A stretch of 64,000 nucleotides of DNA from Bradyrhizobium aeschynomenes. Lineage in GTDB: Bacteria; Pseudomonadota; Alphaproteobacteria; Rhizobiales; Xanthobacteraceae. Both the position numbers and the translations under genes were made by a program. The DNA is taken from NCBI RefSeq assembly GCF_013178945.1, contig NZ_JABFDM010000003.1:62001-126000 (forward strand). Direction: 5' to 3'. This document shows, in pieces, positions 1 through 8,669 of the stretch. Position 1 is the stretch's first letter; every line of letters starts with the position of its first letter. Under the pieces are notes generated by a model. That model was not told the origin of the DNA and did no database searches. It saw nothing but the letters and a program-made list of their open reading frames with translations.

Positions 1-2
1 CC

Positions 3-629
3 GCAGTGCTGCGCGATTTCGGCGGCCGTGCCGACACCGCCCTCGGCTTCTTCATGACCCTGTCGGATTTGCTGCGCGCCAATGCAGCCGCGATCTCACT
101 CGGCTGCGCGGCACTGATTGCGGCAGGCTGGTGGCTGTTGCGCCAGCCGGCGATTCGCGCCGGCCTGGCCAACGCGCTCGCGCTGACGCCCGGCATCGGC
201 AGCATCCTCATGTTCTATCGGACCAGTCTGTTCTGCCGGAACCTCGGCCTGCTGCTCGGCTGCGGCGTCAATCTGAGCGCAGGCTTGCGCATTCTCGCCG
301 ACGTGATGGCGGTGACCTCGTCGCGCGCGCCGTGGTCCGCCGCAGCGGATCGCGTTCGTCACGGTGGCAAGCTGTCCCAGGCGCTCTCGGCCGAAAACGT
401 GCTGCCGCCGATGGCGCTGCGCATGCTGCGGCTTGGCGAGGAGACCGGCCAGTTGCCGACGCTGTCGACCCGGATCGCCGAATTCTACGAAGCCAAGCTG
501 CAGCGCGGCCTCGATCGTGTCGTCGGCATCGTCGGCCCGGCCGCCATTCTGCTCATCAGCGTGGTCGTCGGCGGCCTGATCGTCTCGATCATGACGGCGC
601 TGCTTTCCGTGACGCAACTGGTCGGCTGA
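3..629 (+). CDS. gspF: Type II secretion inner-membrane platform protein GspF (C-terminal part)
   Basis: This is the 3' part of a gene that begins before the window; about half of the usual ~400-residue GspF is present. The visible part has a membrane helix near residues 28-46, the second T2SSF repeat (a run of the type FYRTSLFCRNLGLLLGCGVNL, then the LRLGEETGQL stretch typical of the family) and a final hydrophobic helix (VGPAAILLISVVVGGLIVS). GspF sits in the inner membrane and couples the GspE ATPase to pseudopilus assembly. It is followed 20 bases later by gspG, so it heads the visible part of a gsp operon; gspD and gspE probably lie upstream. The exact N-terminus cannot be seen. Confidence 0.9.
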   Translation, partial: AVLRDFGGRADTALGFFMTLSDLLRANAAAISLGCAALIAAGWWLLRQPAIRAGLANALALTPGIGSILMFYRTSLFCRNLGLLLGCGVNLSAGLRILADVMAVTSSRAPWSAAADRVRHGGKLSQALSAENVLPPMALRMLRLGEETGQLPTLSTRIAEFYEAKLQRGLDRVVGIVGPAAILLISVVVGGLIVSIMTALLSVTQLVG

Positions 630-649
630 TTGCTATCGAGGAGAAGGAC

Positions 650-1123
650 ATGAGATCGAACACGCAGATCGAGCCGGCCAGGAGAACCGCGCGCGAACAC
701 GAGCGCGGCTTCACCCTGGTCGAGATGCTGGTCGTGATCACGATCATCGGACTGATCATGGGGCTGATCGGCCCGCGCGTTCTGAACTACCTCAGCGAAT
801 CCAAGACCAAGGCGGCGCGGATTCAACTGCAGAGCTTCTCGGCAGCTCTCGACCTGTTCTATCTCGATGCTGGCCGCTACCCCTCGACCTCGGAAGGCCT
901 CGCGGCGCTGGCACAACGCCCGGCCGGATTGAGCGCCTGGAACGGTCCTTATCTCAAGGGTGGGACGGTGCCGAAAGATCCGTGGAATACCGACTACGTC
1001 TACCGCGCGCCGGGCGACCACGGCCCGTACGACATTCTGTCGTATGGCGCCGATGGCCAGGAGGGCGGCAGCGGAACGGCCGCGGACGTCGTCCTGGGAA
1101 CGCAAACGAGCCGCGCGCAGTGA
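650..1123 (+). CDS. gspG: Major pseudopilin GspG
   Basis: 157-residue type II secretion major pseudopilin. The ATG at 650 is preceded by a GAGGAGAAGG ribosome site. A basic leader ends at G20, and the mature protein starts F21-T-L-V-E25, giving the N-methylated Phe and Glu+5 that prepilin peptidase substrates carry, followed by the hydrophobic helix. The C-terminal part has the GspG hallmarks RYPSTSEGLAAL, a KDPWNTDY-type turn and the YGADGQEGGSG calcium-site-like end. It would polymerise into the periplasmic pseudopilus. Its stop overlaps the gspH start by 3 bases. Confidence 0.96.
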   Translation: MRSNTQIEPARRTAREHERGFTLVEMLVVITIIGLIMGLIGPRVLNYLSESKTKAARIQLQSFSAALDLFYLDAGRYPSTSEGLAALAQRPAGLSAWNGPYLKGGTVPKDPWNTDYVYRAPGDHGPYDILSYGADGQEGGSGTAADVVLGTQTSRAQ

Positions 1124-1584
1124 GTGACGACGTCCAGCGCGGCTTTACGTTGCTCGAGATGGTCTGCGTACTCGCGATCGTCGCGCTGCTGGCGTCCGTC
1201 GCGCTGCCTTATCTGCCGCGGCAGACGTCGCGGCCGCGGCTGCAGGCCTATGCACTCCAGGCCGTGACACTGCTGAAGTCGGACCGGGCTGCATCGATGC
1301 GGACCGGTACGCGGGTCGACACTGCGATCGACACGACGCGCCGCCTGATCCGCTCCGGCAGCGGCGCGGCTGCGCTGAAGCTGCCCGACGACGTCGCCTT
1401 CCTGGCGACGTTGCCGCGCAGCTGCCAGCATCGGCCGGTGCTGGCGACGATCAGCTTCTTCCCTGACGGCCTGTCCTGCGGAGGGGCGATCACGTTGTCG
1501 CGCGCCGATCTGAGCCTGGAAATCAGGGTCAATTGGCTGACAGGGAGGATCGACATTGTCTCGCGCGCGCTCGCCAATGGTTGA
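1120..1584 (+). CDS. gspH: Minor pseudopilin GspH
   Basis: 154 residues. I chose the GTG at 1120, which overlaps the gspG stop (GTGA arrangement) and gives a very short leader: G8 then F9-T-L-L-E13, the prepilin cleavage site with Glu+5. The hydrophobic stalk MVCVLAIVALLASVALP follows. The globular part is diverged, as usual for GspH, with a Cys pair (SCQ near residue 103, SCG near 120) that could form a disulphide in the periplasm. Position between G and I supports the assignment. It is predicted to be a low-abundance subunit of the pseudopilus. Confidence 0.88.
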   Translation: MSDDVQRGFTLLEMVCVLAIVALLASVALPYLPRQTSRPRLQAYALQAVTLLKSDRAASMRTGTRVDTAIDTTRRLIRSGSGAAALKLPDDVAFLATLPRSCQHRPVLATISFFPDGLSCGGAITLSRADLSLEIRVNWLTGRIDIVSRALANG

Positions 1585-1975
1585 AATCCGCGACCACGGC
1601 GAAGCCGGCTTCACGCTGATCGAGGTGCTCGTGGCTCTCGCGATCGTCAGCGTGTCGATCATTGCCATCGGCGCGGTGGTGTCGCGCAACGCGGCCAGCG
1701 TTCGCAAGCTCGAACAGCACGTCACCCTCGTCACCGACATGCGGCTGGCATTGGCAACGATGCTGGCGGATCGCAGCCCTCTGCAGCCGGGCAGCATCGA
1801 CCGGCGTTCCGGCTCCGGGGCGGTGGCGCTGCAGGTCAGGCCGCTCGGCGGCGATTGGAATGAGCCGGCCGGACAGACCGGGTGGATTCCCGAGGCGGTG
1901 ACCTTGCGCGTCAAGACGGGTTCGGGCGTGGTCGCAGACGTGCAGACGGTTCGCCTGGTGCGAGGAGCGCGGTGA
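1556..1975 (+). CDS. gspI: Minor pseudopilin GspI
   Basis: 139 residues, overlapping the 3' end of gspH by 29 bases. I use the TTG at 1556 because GGGAGG lies 8-13 bases before it; an ATG at 1577 is the alternative and would shorten the leader by seven residues. Leader cleavage is expected at G18|F19-T-L-I-E23, followed by the stalk VLVALAIVSVSIIAIGAVV. The C-terminal half has the pattern WNEPAGQTGWIPEAVTLRV and ends with the basic VRLVRGAR. GspI normally forms the pseudopilus tip with GspJ and GspK, encoded directly downstream. Confidence 0.88.
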   Translation: MSRARSPMVEIRDHGEAGFTLIEVLVALAIVSVSIIAIGAVVSRNAASVRKLEQHVTLVTDMRLALATMLADRSPLQPGSIDRRSGSGAVALQVRPLGGDWNEPAGQTGWIPEAVTLRVKTGSGVVADVQTVRLVRGAR

Positions 1976-2697
1976 TGACCGCCCGATCCGATCGATCGCA
2001 AGAGCAGGGCTTCGCACTGATCGAGGCGCTCGGTGCGCTCGCGATTGCCGGGATCGTGTTATCGGCGCTGGCGGCGGTGACGTCGCAATGGCTGCCGGCC
2101 TGGAAGCGCGGCCTGGATCGCGTGCAGCGCGCCGAGATGGTTGCCGCTGCGTTGCGGCGGGTCGGTGATGATTTCGCTGCTGCGCAATTCGTATCGGCCA
2201 ATCGCGAGCAGAAGGGACCGCTGTTCGTGGGCGAGGAATTCACGGCGACGTTCGTTCGCGCCGAACTCGGACCCAATGCCGGGCATGGCCTCGACATCGT
2301 GCGTATCGGCGCGGATGGCGCGAGAAGCGAGCGCGCTCTGTTGCGATCTCGCGCTGCGTTCGAGCCCGTGTCGGTCGGACAACCCGTGGCCGATCAATTC
2401 CGGTTCAGCGATCCCGTGGTGCTGCTGTCTGCGCCGTTCCGGATGTCGTTCGCCTATGCTGACAAGACGATGGCATGGACGACGGAGTGGCGTGATGCGA
2501 CCAGGCTGCCGTCGGCCGTGCGCATGACGGTCTACGACGACAACCGTGGCGGCGCTGCGGTTCTCGTCAGCGCGGTCCGTATCCAGGTCGATACGCCGGG
2601 CGGCGGCGTCGCGGATTCGGGAGCAGGCAGCACCGCAAGCCGGCCGCCGGCCGCGGGCGAGCCGCCTCAGTCGAACAAGAGCGAGCCGATCGACTGA
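1975..2697 (+). CDS. gspJ: Minor pseudopilin GspJ
   Basis: 240 residues. The ATG at 1975 overlaps the gspI stop (TGATG), so translation is probably coupled. Leader cleavage is predicted at G12|F13-A-L-I-E17, with the stalk ALGALAIAGIVLSALAAV next. The central part (RRVGDDFAAAQFV and later the ALLRSRAAFEP region) fits the GspJ tip-complex fold. The last ~30 residues are rich in Gly, Pro and Ser and probably disordered. It would bridge GspI and GspK at the pseudopilus tip. The next gene starts within its stop codon. Confidence 0.85.
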   Translation: MTARSDRSQEQGFALIEALGALAIAGIVLSALAAVTSQWLPAWKRGLDRVQRAEMVAAALRRVGDDFAAAQFVSANREQKGPLFVGEEFTATFVRAELGPNAGHGLDIVRIGADGARSERALLRSRAAFEPVSVGQPVADQFRFSDPVVLLSAPFRMSFAYADKTMAWTTEWRDATRLPSAVRMTVYDDNRGGAAVLVSAVRIQVDTPGGGVADSGAGSTASRPPAAGEPPQSNKSEPID

Positions 2698-3641
2698 TGC
2701 CGGTTCGCTGCTTCACCAGAGGTTCTGCCGAAAGGTGCCGCGATCAGGATGGCTTCATCCTGATTGCGGCGCTGTGGATGCTTGCGGCGCTGGCGGCCCT
2801 CGTCGTGGTCGTCTCACAGCAACTGGGCAGCTCGGCGCGATTGCTGCGGCTCGAGGACGAAGCGATCGAGGCCGATGCGCTGGTCTCGGCGGCGATCGAA
2901 TTGTCGGCCTACCGCCTGCTTCTGTCCAAGGAAGAGGAGCGACCGCGGCAGGGCGGCTTCCGTCTGGCGCTTGCAGGAAACGAGATCGCGGTCTCGTTCG
3001 TCAACGAAGCCGCGCGTATCGATCTCAACACCGCCTCGAAGGACATGCTCGAAAATCTCTTCGTCACGCTGGGCGCCGAGCGCGATGCTGCCAAGGATCA
3101 TGCCGAGCGGGTGGTTGCCTGGCGCTCCAAGCCGTCCGATGCCGCGAAGGCGCAGGCGGAGGAAGCGCGCTATGCCGCGGCCGGCCTCAAGCGGGTGCCA
3201 CGCCTGGCGCCGTTCGCGCATGTCGGCGAGCTGGCGCTCGTCCTCGGCATTCCCACATCGCTCGTCGATCGGGTCCTTCCGCTTGTGACCATCTTCAACG
3301 GCTCTCCCGGCATCGATCCGACGATCGCTGCACCGGAGGTCGTTGCCGCGCTGCCGGGAATGACGCCACTGATCCTGAAGGATTTCCTCAACGCGCGCGC
3401 GTCGCTGTCACAGGATGCCGATACGCTCGCCAGGACGTTGGGGCCGGCTGCGAAGGATGCCGCCAAGGGCAGGAGCAAGGCTTACCGGCTGCGCGTCGTC
3501 GTCGGTCCGGCAGGCGGGCTTCGTCACGCTGCGACGGCGGTGATCGTTCCCGGCGAAGGCGAGGAGCCATATCGGCTGCTGGCGCGGCAGGATGAAGGAC
3601 CGCAACCGAGAGGGGCGCTTCAGGCGCGGAGAATGCCATGA
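2697..3641 (+). CDS. gspK: Tip pseudopilin GspK
   Basis: 314 residues, starting at the ATG that shares a base with the gspJ stop. The leader ends at G19|F20. Position +5 of the mature protein is Ala rather than Glu, which is the known peculiarity of GspK subunits and supports the call. The stalk is ALWMLAALAALVVVVSQ. The helix-hairpin-helix-like signature RIDLNTASKDML (around residues 108-119) and a second such segment near GMTPLILKDFLNAR are typical of the large GspK insert. GspK caps the pseudopilus and helps start its assembly. gspL follows with a 4-base overlap. Confidence 0.9.
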   Translation: MPVRCFTRGSAERCRDQDGFILIAALWMLAALAALVVVVSQQLGSSARLLRLEDEAIEADALVSAAIELSAYRLLLSKEEERPRQGGFRLALAGNEIAVSFVNEAARIDLNTASKDMLENLFVTLGAERDAAKDHAERVVAWRSKPSDAAKAQAEEARYAAAGLKRVPRLAPFAHVGELALVLGIPTSLVDRVLPLVTIFNGSPGIDPTIAAPEVVAALPGMTPLILKDFLNARASLSQDADTLARTLGPAAKDAAKGRSKAYRLRVVVGPAGGLRHAATAVIVPGEGEEPYRLLARQDEGPQPRGALQARRMP

Positions 3642-4708
3642 AGCTCACCGAAACGATCGAGCGCGGACTGACCATGTGGACGGCAAGCGTCGCGACCGCG
3701 CTTGAAGCGGTGGCCGACCGGCAGTTCAGACGTCCGCGGGTTCTGATTCGGCATGACCAGCCCGATCGTGTCGTCTTGACGGTAGCGGCTGCGTCGCAGG
3801 CGAAACCGATGCTTGCACAAGCGAAGGTGAGGCTTTCGGACGAGGCAGCGCACCTTGCGCTTTCGCCCGAATGGCTGCGGACGCTCCGTGGCGCCGCGGT
3901 GGAGATTCATCTGGCCGCCGAGAACGTTCTGGTCCGCCCGCTCGATTTTCCAAAGCAGGCCGAACCATTCCTGGAGGGCATGATCCGCACGCAGATCGGC
4001 AGATTGACGCCGTGGAATCTCGATCAGGTCCTCTATGGCTATAGCGTCCCACGCGCGGCCAATGACCGGATCGCGCTGACGCTCGCGGCGACGCCGCGCG
4101 CTCTGGCCCAGCCGTTGCTCGCCTTCGCCGATCATGTCGGTGCCGCCAAACTCGTCATCACGGCCGATGTCGGCTCGGCCGACAGCCTCCCCATCCAGAT
4201 ATTCAAGACCTCGCTTCGCTCGTCGCTCGCCGGCGGCCGTGATCTTGGGCGCGTGCTCAAGCTCGGCTGGCTGTCGGTCGCAGCAACAACTGCGCTGCTG
4301 TTGGTGTCGACGACGTTGGTCGGCGGATATCTGGATGGGGAGCTCGAGGACACGCAGGCGCAGGTCACGCGGCTGCGCGCCGCCCTGCGGCCCGCGATGG
4401 GAGCCATCGCGGCCGACGGGCTGCTCGCCAAGCGTAAGCAGACCACCCCCGCGAGCGTGATCGTGCTCGATACGCTGTCGAAGATCCTCCCCGACGAGAC
4501 GTATGTCGTCGAGATGCATATCGAGAACGATCGGCTGCAGATCTCCGGCTTGACCAAGGACGCGCCCGCGCTGATCCGGCTGATCGAGCAGTCGCCGCAG
4601 TTCAGCCGCGCCACCTTCTACGCGCCGACGACGCGGACCGCCGGCGAAGCGGGAGAGCGCTTCCATATCGAGGCGCGCATCAACGCCTATTTCGGAGACC
4701 GGGCATGA
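3638..4708 (+). CDS. gspL: GspL-like inner-membrane platform protein with PilN-type domain
   Basis: 356 residues. The N-terminal cytoplasmic half (residues 1-~205) resembles the actin-like GspL/PilM region; a single membrane helix follows (LSVAATTALLLVSTTLVGGY, ~212-231), then a coiled-coil stretch (LEDTQAQVTRLRAALRP) and a PilN-like ferredoxin fold ending in RINAYFGDRA. GspL links the GspE ATPase in the cytoplasm to GspM in the membrane. Start overlaps gspK by 4 bases; the stop overlaps gspM by 4. Rather PilN-like at the C-terminus, but gene order fixes the role. Confidence 0.85.
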   Translation: MKLTETIERGLTMWTASVATALEAVADRQFRRPRVLIRHDQPDRVVLTVAAASQAKPMLAQAKVRLSDEAAHLALSPEWLRTLRGAAVEIHLAAENVLVRPLDFPKQAEPFLEGMIRTQIGRLTPWNLDQVLYGYSVPRAANDRIALTLAATPRALAQPLLAFADHVGAAKLVITADVGSADSLPIQIFKTSLRSSLAGGRDLGRVLKLGWLSVAATTALLLVSTTLVGGYLDGELEDTQAQVTRLRAALRPAMGAIAADGLLAKRKQTTPASVIVLDTLSKILPDETYVVEMHIENDRLQISGLTKDAPALIRLIEQSPQFSRATFYAPTTRTAGEAGERFHIEARINAYFGDRA

Positions 4709-5268
4709 ACTGGTCGACATCGCTGCGCCGGATCTTCGTGGGCTCGCCGGCCGCGTCTGCGATTCTCTATGGCGTGACCATCATCGCGCTGCTCTGGCTC
4801 GGCGCCGCTGGCGTCGTCGATCTCATCGCCAAGCGCGGCCAGCTCAACGACACCCATGCGCAGCTGGCGCAGTTTTCGGAACGAAAACGGCCGGGCGGCA
4901 GTTCCGCCGCTGGCAGCGCGACGACTCCGGGCGGATCGGTGTTCGTCGAAGGGCGAACGGTCACCATCGCAGGAGCGGCGCTGGTGCAGCGTCTGACGGA
5001 AGCGATCAGCAAAGCCGGCGGCAGCGTGCTCTCGACCCAGGTCGAACTGCCCCAGCCACGCGGCAACGCCAACCTGATCAGCGTCGTCGCCAGTTGCGAG
5101 CTCGAGCAACCGGCGCTGCAGGAGCTGCTGTACGACCTCGAAGCCGGATTGCCGTTTCTCTTCGTCGATCAACTGCACGTGCAGCAACCGCTGGCAGCTG
5201 CCGCGGGCGGCGCGGGGCGGCTGACGGTGCTGGTCACCGTGTCGGGCCAATGGCAAGGGAGCATGTGA
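4705..5268 (+). CDS. gspM: GspM-like platform protein
   Basis: 187 residues with one N-terminal membrane helix (ASAILYGVTIIALLWLGAAGVVDL, ~17-40) followed by a short helical region and a periplasmic domain (VFVEGRTVTIAGAALVQRL to the end). The periplasmic part matches the short T2SSM_II type of GspM. It would pair with GspL in the assembly platform. Start ATG overlaps the gspL stop; the stop TGA overlaps the next ATG. No catalytic motif is expected or seen. Confidence 0.82.
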   Translation: MNWSTSLRRIFVGSPAASAILYGVTIIALLWLGAAGVVDLIAKRGQLNDTHAQLAQFSERKRPGGSSAAGSATTPGGSVFVEGRTVTIAGAALVQRLTEAISKAGGSVLSTQVELPQPRGNANLISVVASCELEQPALQELLYDLEAGLPFLFVDQLHVQQPLAAAAGGAGRLTVLVTVSGQWQGSM

Positions 5269-5888
5269 TGCGATCGCTCGTCGGCTCAGGTCTCGTCACC
5301 ATTGCTGCCATCTGCATGATCGCTGCCTCGCTCGGCCAAGCCCTGGCCGAGACGGCGGATGGTCTCGAGCCTGCGGCGGTCGTGCAGGCCGCACCCGGCT
5401 CCCCGCCGCCGGCCGCGTCTGTCGCTCCCGGCGTACAAGTCGTTGCGGGCCAGAGTGCCAATCCGCTGTGGGATGTTCCGATCAGCGCTCTCTCGGCCAC
5501 GCGCGACCGTCCGATCTTCTCGGCGTCGCGCCGGCCGCCTCCGGTCGCTCCGCCCGCCATGGTGATGCGGGCGCCGCCGCCTCCGCCGCCGCAAGAGCCG
5601 GAACGACCGAACCTCCAGCTCGTGGGCACGGTGATCGGCCACGAGGAAAGCTTCGGTATCTTCGTCGACGCGTCGTCGCAGGCCTCGCTCCGCTTGCGCG
5701 TCGGCGCCGCGCATGAGGGGTGGGTGCTGCAGTCGCTGCGGCCGCGCGAGGCGTTGCTGCAAAAGGCGGCGGAGACTGTGACCTTGCAGATGCCGCAGCT
5801 CGGAACGACCGCCAATGGCGACATGCAGGCGGCACCGATCACCCCGCCGCCCGGTGGACGCGAGCGGATGGCGCGCCGCGCGCGGTGA
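5268..5888 (+). CDS. gspN: GspN/GspC-like periplasmic T2SS protein
   Basis: 206 residues with a cleavable-looking signal peptide (hydrophobic ~8-28), then a Pro/Ala-rich linker, the motif PLWDVPISALSATRDRPIF followed by SASRRPPP, a polyproline run, and a compact homology-region-type domain (LQLVGTVIGHEESFGIFVD). That last domain resembles the HR domain of GspC, which contacts the secretin GspD in the periplasm; in alphaproteobacterial operons such proteins are usually named GspN. The start is the ATG at 5268, overlapping the gspM stop. This is the last plus-strand gene of the operon. C versus N naming is uncertain. Confidence 0.75.
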   Translation: MRSLVGSGLVTIAAICMIAASLGQALAETADGLEPAAVVQAAPGSPPPAASVAPGVQVVAGQSANPLWDVPISALSATRDRPIFSASRRPPPVAPPAMVMRAPPPPPPQEPERPNLQLVGTVIGHEESFGIFVDASSQASLRLRVGAAHEGWVLQSLRPREALLQKAAETVTLQMPQLGTTANGDMQAAPITPPPGGRERMARRAR

Positions 5889-5907
5889 GATGACCGGCTC
5901 GCGGCAG

Positions 5908-6399
5908 TCAGAAGGCCGCAGTCAATTCGCTCCCGGTGGCCTCCAAGGCGAGCACGGCAAGCAGGCCAAGGACGAGGAACGGGCCGAACGGCAGCGCCGT
6001 TTGACCCGTCGGACGTCGTCCCATGACGGCGAGAGCGAGAACCGCAGCGAGTGCGGCCATGGTGGCGACGAGCAGCAAGATCGGCAGACCCGGCAAGCCA
6101 GCCCAGAACGTTGCTGCCATGAGAAACTTGACGTCGCCGAGGCCCAGTCCCTGACGGCCACGGGCCATCGCGTAGATGAGGCGCAGCAGCAGCAGTGCCA
6201 AGCCGACGGCGACAGCCGCGATGGACGTCGACCACGCTTCGGACAGATCGGTGAGCGCCGCCAATCTTGCAAAGCCGCTTATGGCAACCAGCGCATTCAT
6301 CCCGTCCGGCAGCAGGCCGCTGCGCAGATCCGTCCAGATCAGGCCGGCGCAGGTCACGAGCAGCACGACGATCGCAACGATGTTGATGACGTCGGTCAC
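5908..6399 (-). CDS. Prepilin peptidase (short A24 / CpaA-type)
   Basis: 163-residue polytopic membrane protein, convergent with the gsp operon. The two catalytic aspartates of the A24 family are visible: D24 in WTDLRSGLLPDGMN and D89 in GLGLGDVKF (the GxGD motif). The N-terminal methylase domain of long GspO/PilD enzymes is absent, so this is the compact CpaA/TadV type. It probably cleaves the leaders of the pseudopilins encoded next to it (GspG-K). It could be called gspO from context. The short form leaves open which enzyme would methylate the new N-terminus. Confidence 0.86.
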   Translation of the reverse strand: MTDVINIVAIVVLLVTCAGLIWTDLRSGLLPDGMNALVAISGFARLAALTDLSEAWSTSIAAVAVGLALLLLRLIYAMARGRQGLGLGDVKFLMAATFWAGLPGLPILLLVATMAALAAVLALAVMGRRPTGQTALPFGPFLVLGLLAVLALEATGSELTAAF

Positions 6400-6445
6400 G
6401 CAGCCCCGGAAGTCGCGGTGTCGGATCGCCGGAGCATAGGCCTGC

Positions 6446-7063
6446 TCAGGGTGCGAGCGATAGTCCGGCCATCATCAGGCCGATCGCGGCGACCCAGCCG
6501 CCGACGGCTCGCACGGCGATCCCGCGCCAGCTCGACACCGGCTCGGTCTCGGGACGCCTGAGGGTGAGCGCCAGCGCCATCACGAGGGTGATGGTGACGT
6601 AGCCTGCGGCGGCAAGACCGGCCGCATAAAGCAGACGATCGCTCTGCGGCCCAAGTTCGCCGGCATTTGCGGCGCCGCGGATCACGCCGAGCAGGAGTGC
6701 GATCGCGCTCAGCAGTGTCACGGGAATGCGCAGCGCCGCCGCCAGCAGCAATCCGAGAACCAGAATCGTCGCGGCGTCGACGAGCGGAGACGCCGGGGCG
6801 ACACCCGATCCGACGGCGAATGCCAGTCCCGCACACAGGCCGAGCGGAAACACCATGACCAGCCAGCGTCCGCCCGCCGCGCCGAGCGAGCCCGCCAGCA
6901 AGCCGAGCGCAATCCAGACCACGACGTCCTGCATGGTAAGCAGCGGATGCAGGGCGCCGGCGTAGAAGTCGCCGAGCCGCGCCGAGACGATGTGGGCGTC
7001 GGCGATCTGCGCCTGAGCCAGCAGCACCGCTGCGAGCAGCGCAGTCCGGAGCAACCTGCTCAT
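6446..7063 (-). CDS. HupE/UreJ-type membrane protein (third in operon)
   Basis: 205 residues, with a signal-like N-terminus ending in ADAHI and about six hydrophobic segments. The mature N-terminus begins with His after signal cleavage (AHIVSARLGDFYAG), as in HupE/UreJ proteins, and the segment GDFYAGALHPLLTMQDVVVWIALGL matches the family's first-helix motif (G..HP.T..DH) with the terminal His replaced by Val. HupE proteins are thought to move Ni or Co across the inner membrane; here the changed motif makes transport less certain. ATG overlaps the stop of the preceding gene. Confidence 0.7.
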   Translation of the reverse strand: MSRLLRTALLAAVLLAQAQIADAHIVSARLGDFYAGALHPLLTMQDVVVWIALGLLAGSLGAAGGRWLVMVFPLGLCAGLAFAVGSGVAPASPLVDAATILVLGLLLAAALRIPVTLLSAIALLLGVIRGAANAGELGPQSDRLLYAAGLAAAGYVTITLVMALALTLRRPETEPVSSWRGIAVRAVGGWVAAIGLMMAGLSLAP

Positions 7064-7692
7064 GCCGCGACTCCAAGGTTTGCCACCAGGAAGTAGCCGC
7101 CGAGCGCGGCGATGGCTGCCCCGACGCCCTGGATGATGCGCTCGCCGCCGGGCCAGCGCGCGAGCGCGCCGATCGTGATGCCGCAGGCGTGAAGAAGCCC
7201 GGTGGCGACCACGAAGCCGCAGCCATAGGCCAGCGGATTTGCGGCCGTCGGGAGCTCGACGCCATGCGCGTGGCCATGAAAGATCGCGAAGATCGCGACG
7301 ATGATCGCCGCAATCCCGAACGGGACGCGGACGCGCAGCGCGACCGCAAGTCCGAGGACCAGTGCCGACAACGCGATGATGAGCTCCGGGACAGGCAATC
7401 CGACCTTGAGGATTCCCAGGACGGCACCGAACGCCATCACCAGCGGGAAGACGATCGGCAGGATCCAGATCGCCGCGCCGCCGAGCTGCGCGCCCCAGAT
7501 GCCGACCGCAACCATCGCGACCAGATGATCCAGCCCGGTCAAGGGATGCAGCAGCCCGCTGGCGAGCCCGCCGCCGACGCCCGTCTGCTCATGGGCAAAG
7601 CCCGGATCTGTGGTCAGCAGCGAGAGCAATGCCGCCCCCAGCGCGGCGTGCAGGAGTTTACGCGCGGTCATGTTCGTCCCAGTCGTCATCAT
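7060..7692 (-). CDS. hupE: HupE/UreJ nickel/cobalt-transporter-like protein
   Basis: 210 residues. I use the ATG at 7692, which overlaps the stop of the upstream gene; a second ATG follows immediately. A signal peptide ends near AFAHEQTG, followed by GGLASGLLHPLTGLDHLVAMVAVG, which holds the HupE/UreJ signature HPLTGLDH, and FHGHAHGVELP in a later helix. Six or so membrane segments are visible. Known HupE/UreJ proteins supply Ni2+ to hydrogenase or urease; neither enzyme is encoded in the window, so the metal and client are unknown. Confidence 0.85.
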   Translation of the reverse strand: MMTTGTNMTARKLLHAALGAALLSLLTTDPGFAHEQTGVGGGLASGLLHPLTGLDHLVAMVAVGIWGAQLGGAAIWILPIVFPLVMAFGAVLGILKVGLPVPELIIALSALVLGLAVALRVRVPFGIAAIIVAIFAIFHGHAHGVELPTAANPLAYGCGFVVATGLLHACGITIGALARWPGGERIIQGVGAAIAALGGYFLVANLGVAA

Positions 7693-8669
7693 GCAGCCGC
7701 CAGAACCCGTGCCAGGCGGCCCAGGAACCAGAACATCGATACCGAGCCGATTGCATAGGCGGGCCACTCGGCGCCCCAGCGCGGCAGCGCCGCGCCGAGG
7801 CGGCGATGCGCCCAGATCAGCGCCAGCACCAGCAGCACGAACAGGATCTGTCCGATCTCGACGCCGACGTTGAAGAACAGCAGTGCCGCCGGCAGGATGC
7901 GCCGCTCCAGGCCGAGGCCTGCGAGCGCACTGGCGAAGCCGATGCCATGCACCAGACCAAAGCTGAAGGCGACGGCCCACGGGTAGCGGGCGGTCAACCC
8001 GGTCTCGCCGCGCTGCTGCTTGATGATCTCGACGCCGACGAACACGATGCTGAGCGCGATGCAGGCGTTGAGTGGCGCTTCGGCGACGCCGATCCATCCG
8101 AACGCCGTTGCGGCCAGCGAGGCGCTGTGGCCGATCGTGAACGACGTGATCGTCTTGAGCAGGCGCCAGCCGCCCTGGACGATCCAGATCAGTCCGAGCA
8201 CGAACAGCAGATGGTCGGCGCCGAGCAGGATGTGGTCGATGCCGAGATTGACGTATGTCTTGGCGAGCTCGAGCCAGGTGTCGAGCGTCGGCGCATCCGT
8301 GCCGAGCACGGTCACGACCGGGTTGGACGCCGAGATCGTATAGCTGCGCGTCTCTCCGGCGAGCGAGGTCACCCGGATGATGGCAGCCGACATGTCCTCG
8401 CCGAGATTGGCGATCGTCATCTGTCCGACGAGCCCCTTGTCGCCGCAATTGAGCTCCGGCAGGCGCAGGAAGCAATGCGGCGGCATCTTCAGATCGATGC
8501 GGTTGACGCCATCCTTCGGCAGCGTCGTCCAGCGTCCGATATACGCGCCGGGCCGCATCTCGCGGAACTCGAGCACGGCGATGGTCGCCTGATGCGCAGC
8601 CGCCGGCCGCCCAAGCAGCAGCGCGGCGAGCGCGAGCACGATCGCGATCAGGGCGCGCGCGCCGGTCAC
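7689..8669 (-). CDS. Large HupE/UreJ_2 family membrane protein
   Basis: 326 residues. A signal peptide ends near AAAH, an extracytoplasmic domain of ~110 residues with a Cys pair (CFL and NCGDKG) follows, then six or more membrane helices starting at YVNLGIDHILLGADHLLFVLG. The GIDHILLGADH and SFGLVHGIGFA segments are the conserved His-rich motifs of the HupE/UreJ_2 family. Start overlaps the stop of the PPIase gene (ATGA). The function of this subfamily is not established; a metal-related export or import role is inferred from the motifs. Confidence 0.78.
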   Translation of the reverse strand: MTGARALIAIVLALAALLLGRPAAAHQATIAVLEFREMRPGAYIGRWTTLPKDGVNRIDLKMPPHCFLRLPELNCGDKGLVGQMTIANLGEDMSAAIIRVTSLAGETRSYTISASNPVVTVLGTDAPTLDTWLELAKTYVNLGIDHILLGADHLLFVLGLIWIVQGGWRLLKTITSFTIGHSASLAATAFGWIGVAEAPLNACIALSIVFVGVEIIKQQRGETGLTARYPWAVAFSFGLVHGIGFASALAGLGLERRILPAALLFFNVGVEIGQILFVLLVLALIWAHRRLGAALPRWGAEWPAYAIGSVSMFWFLGRLARVLAAA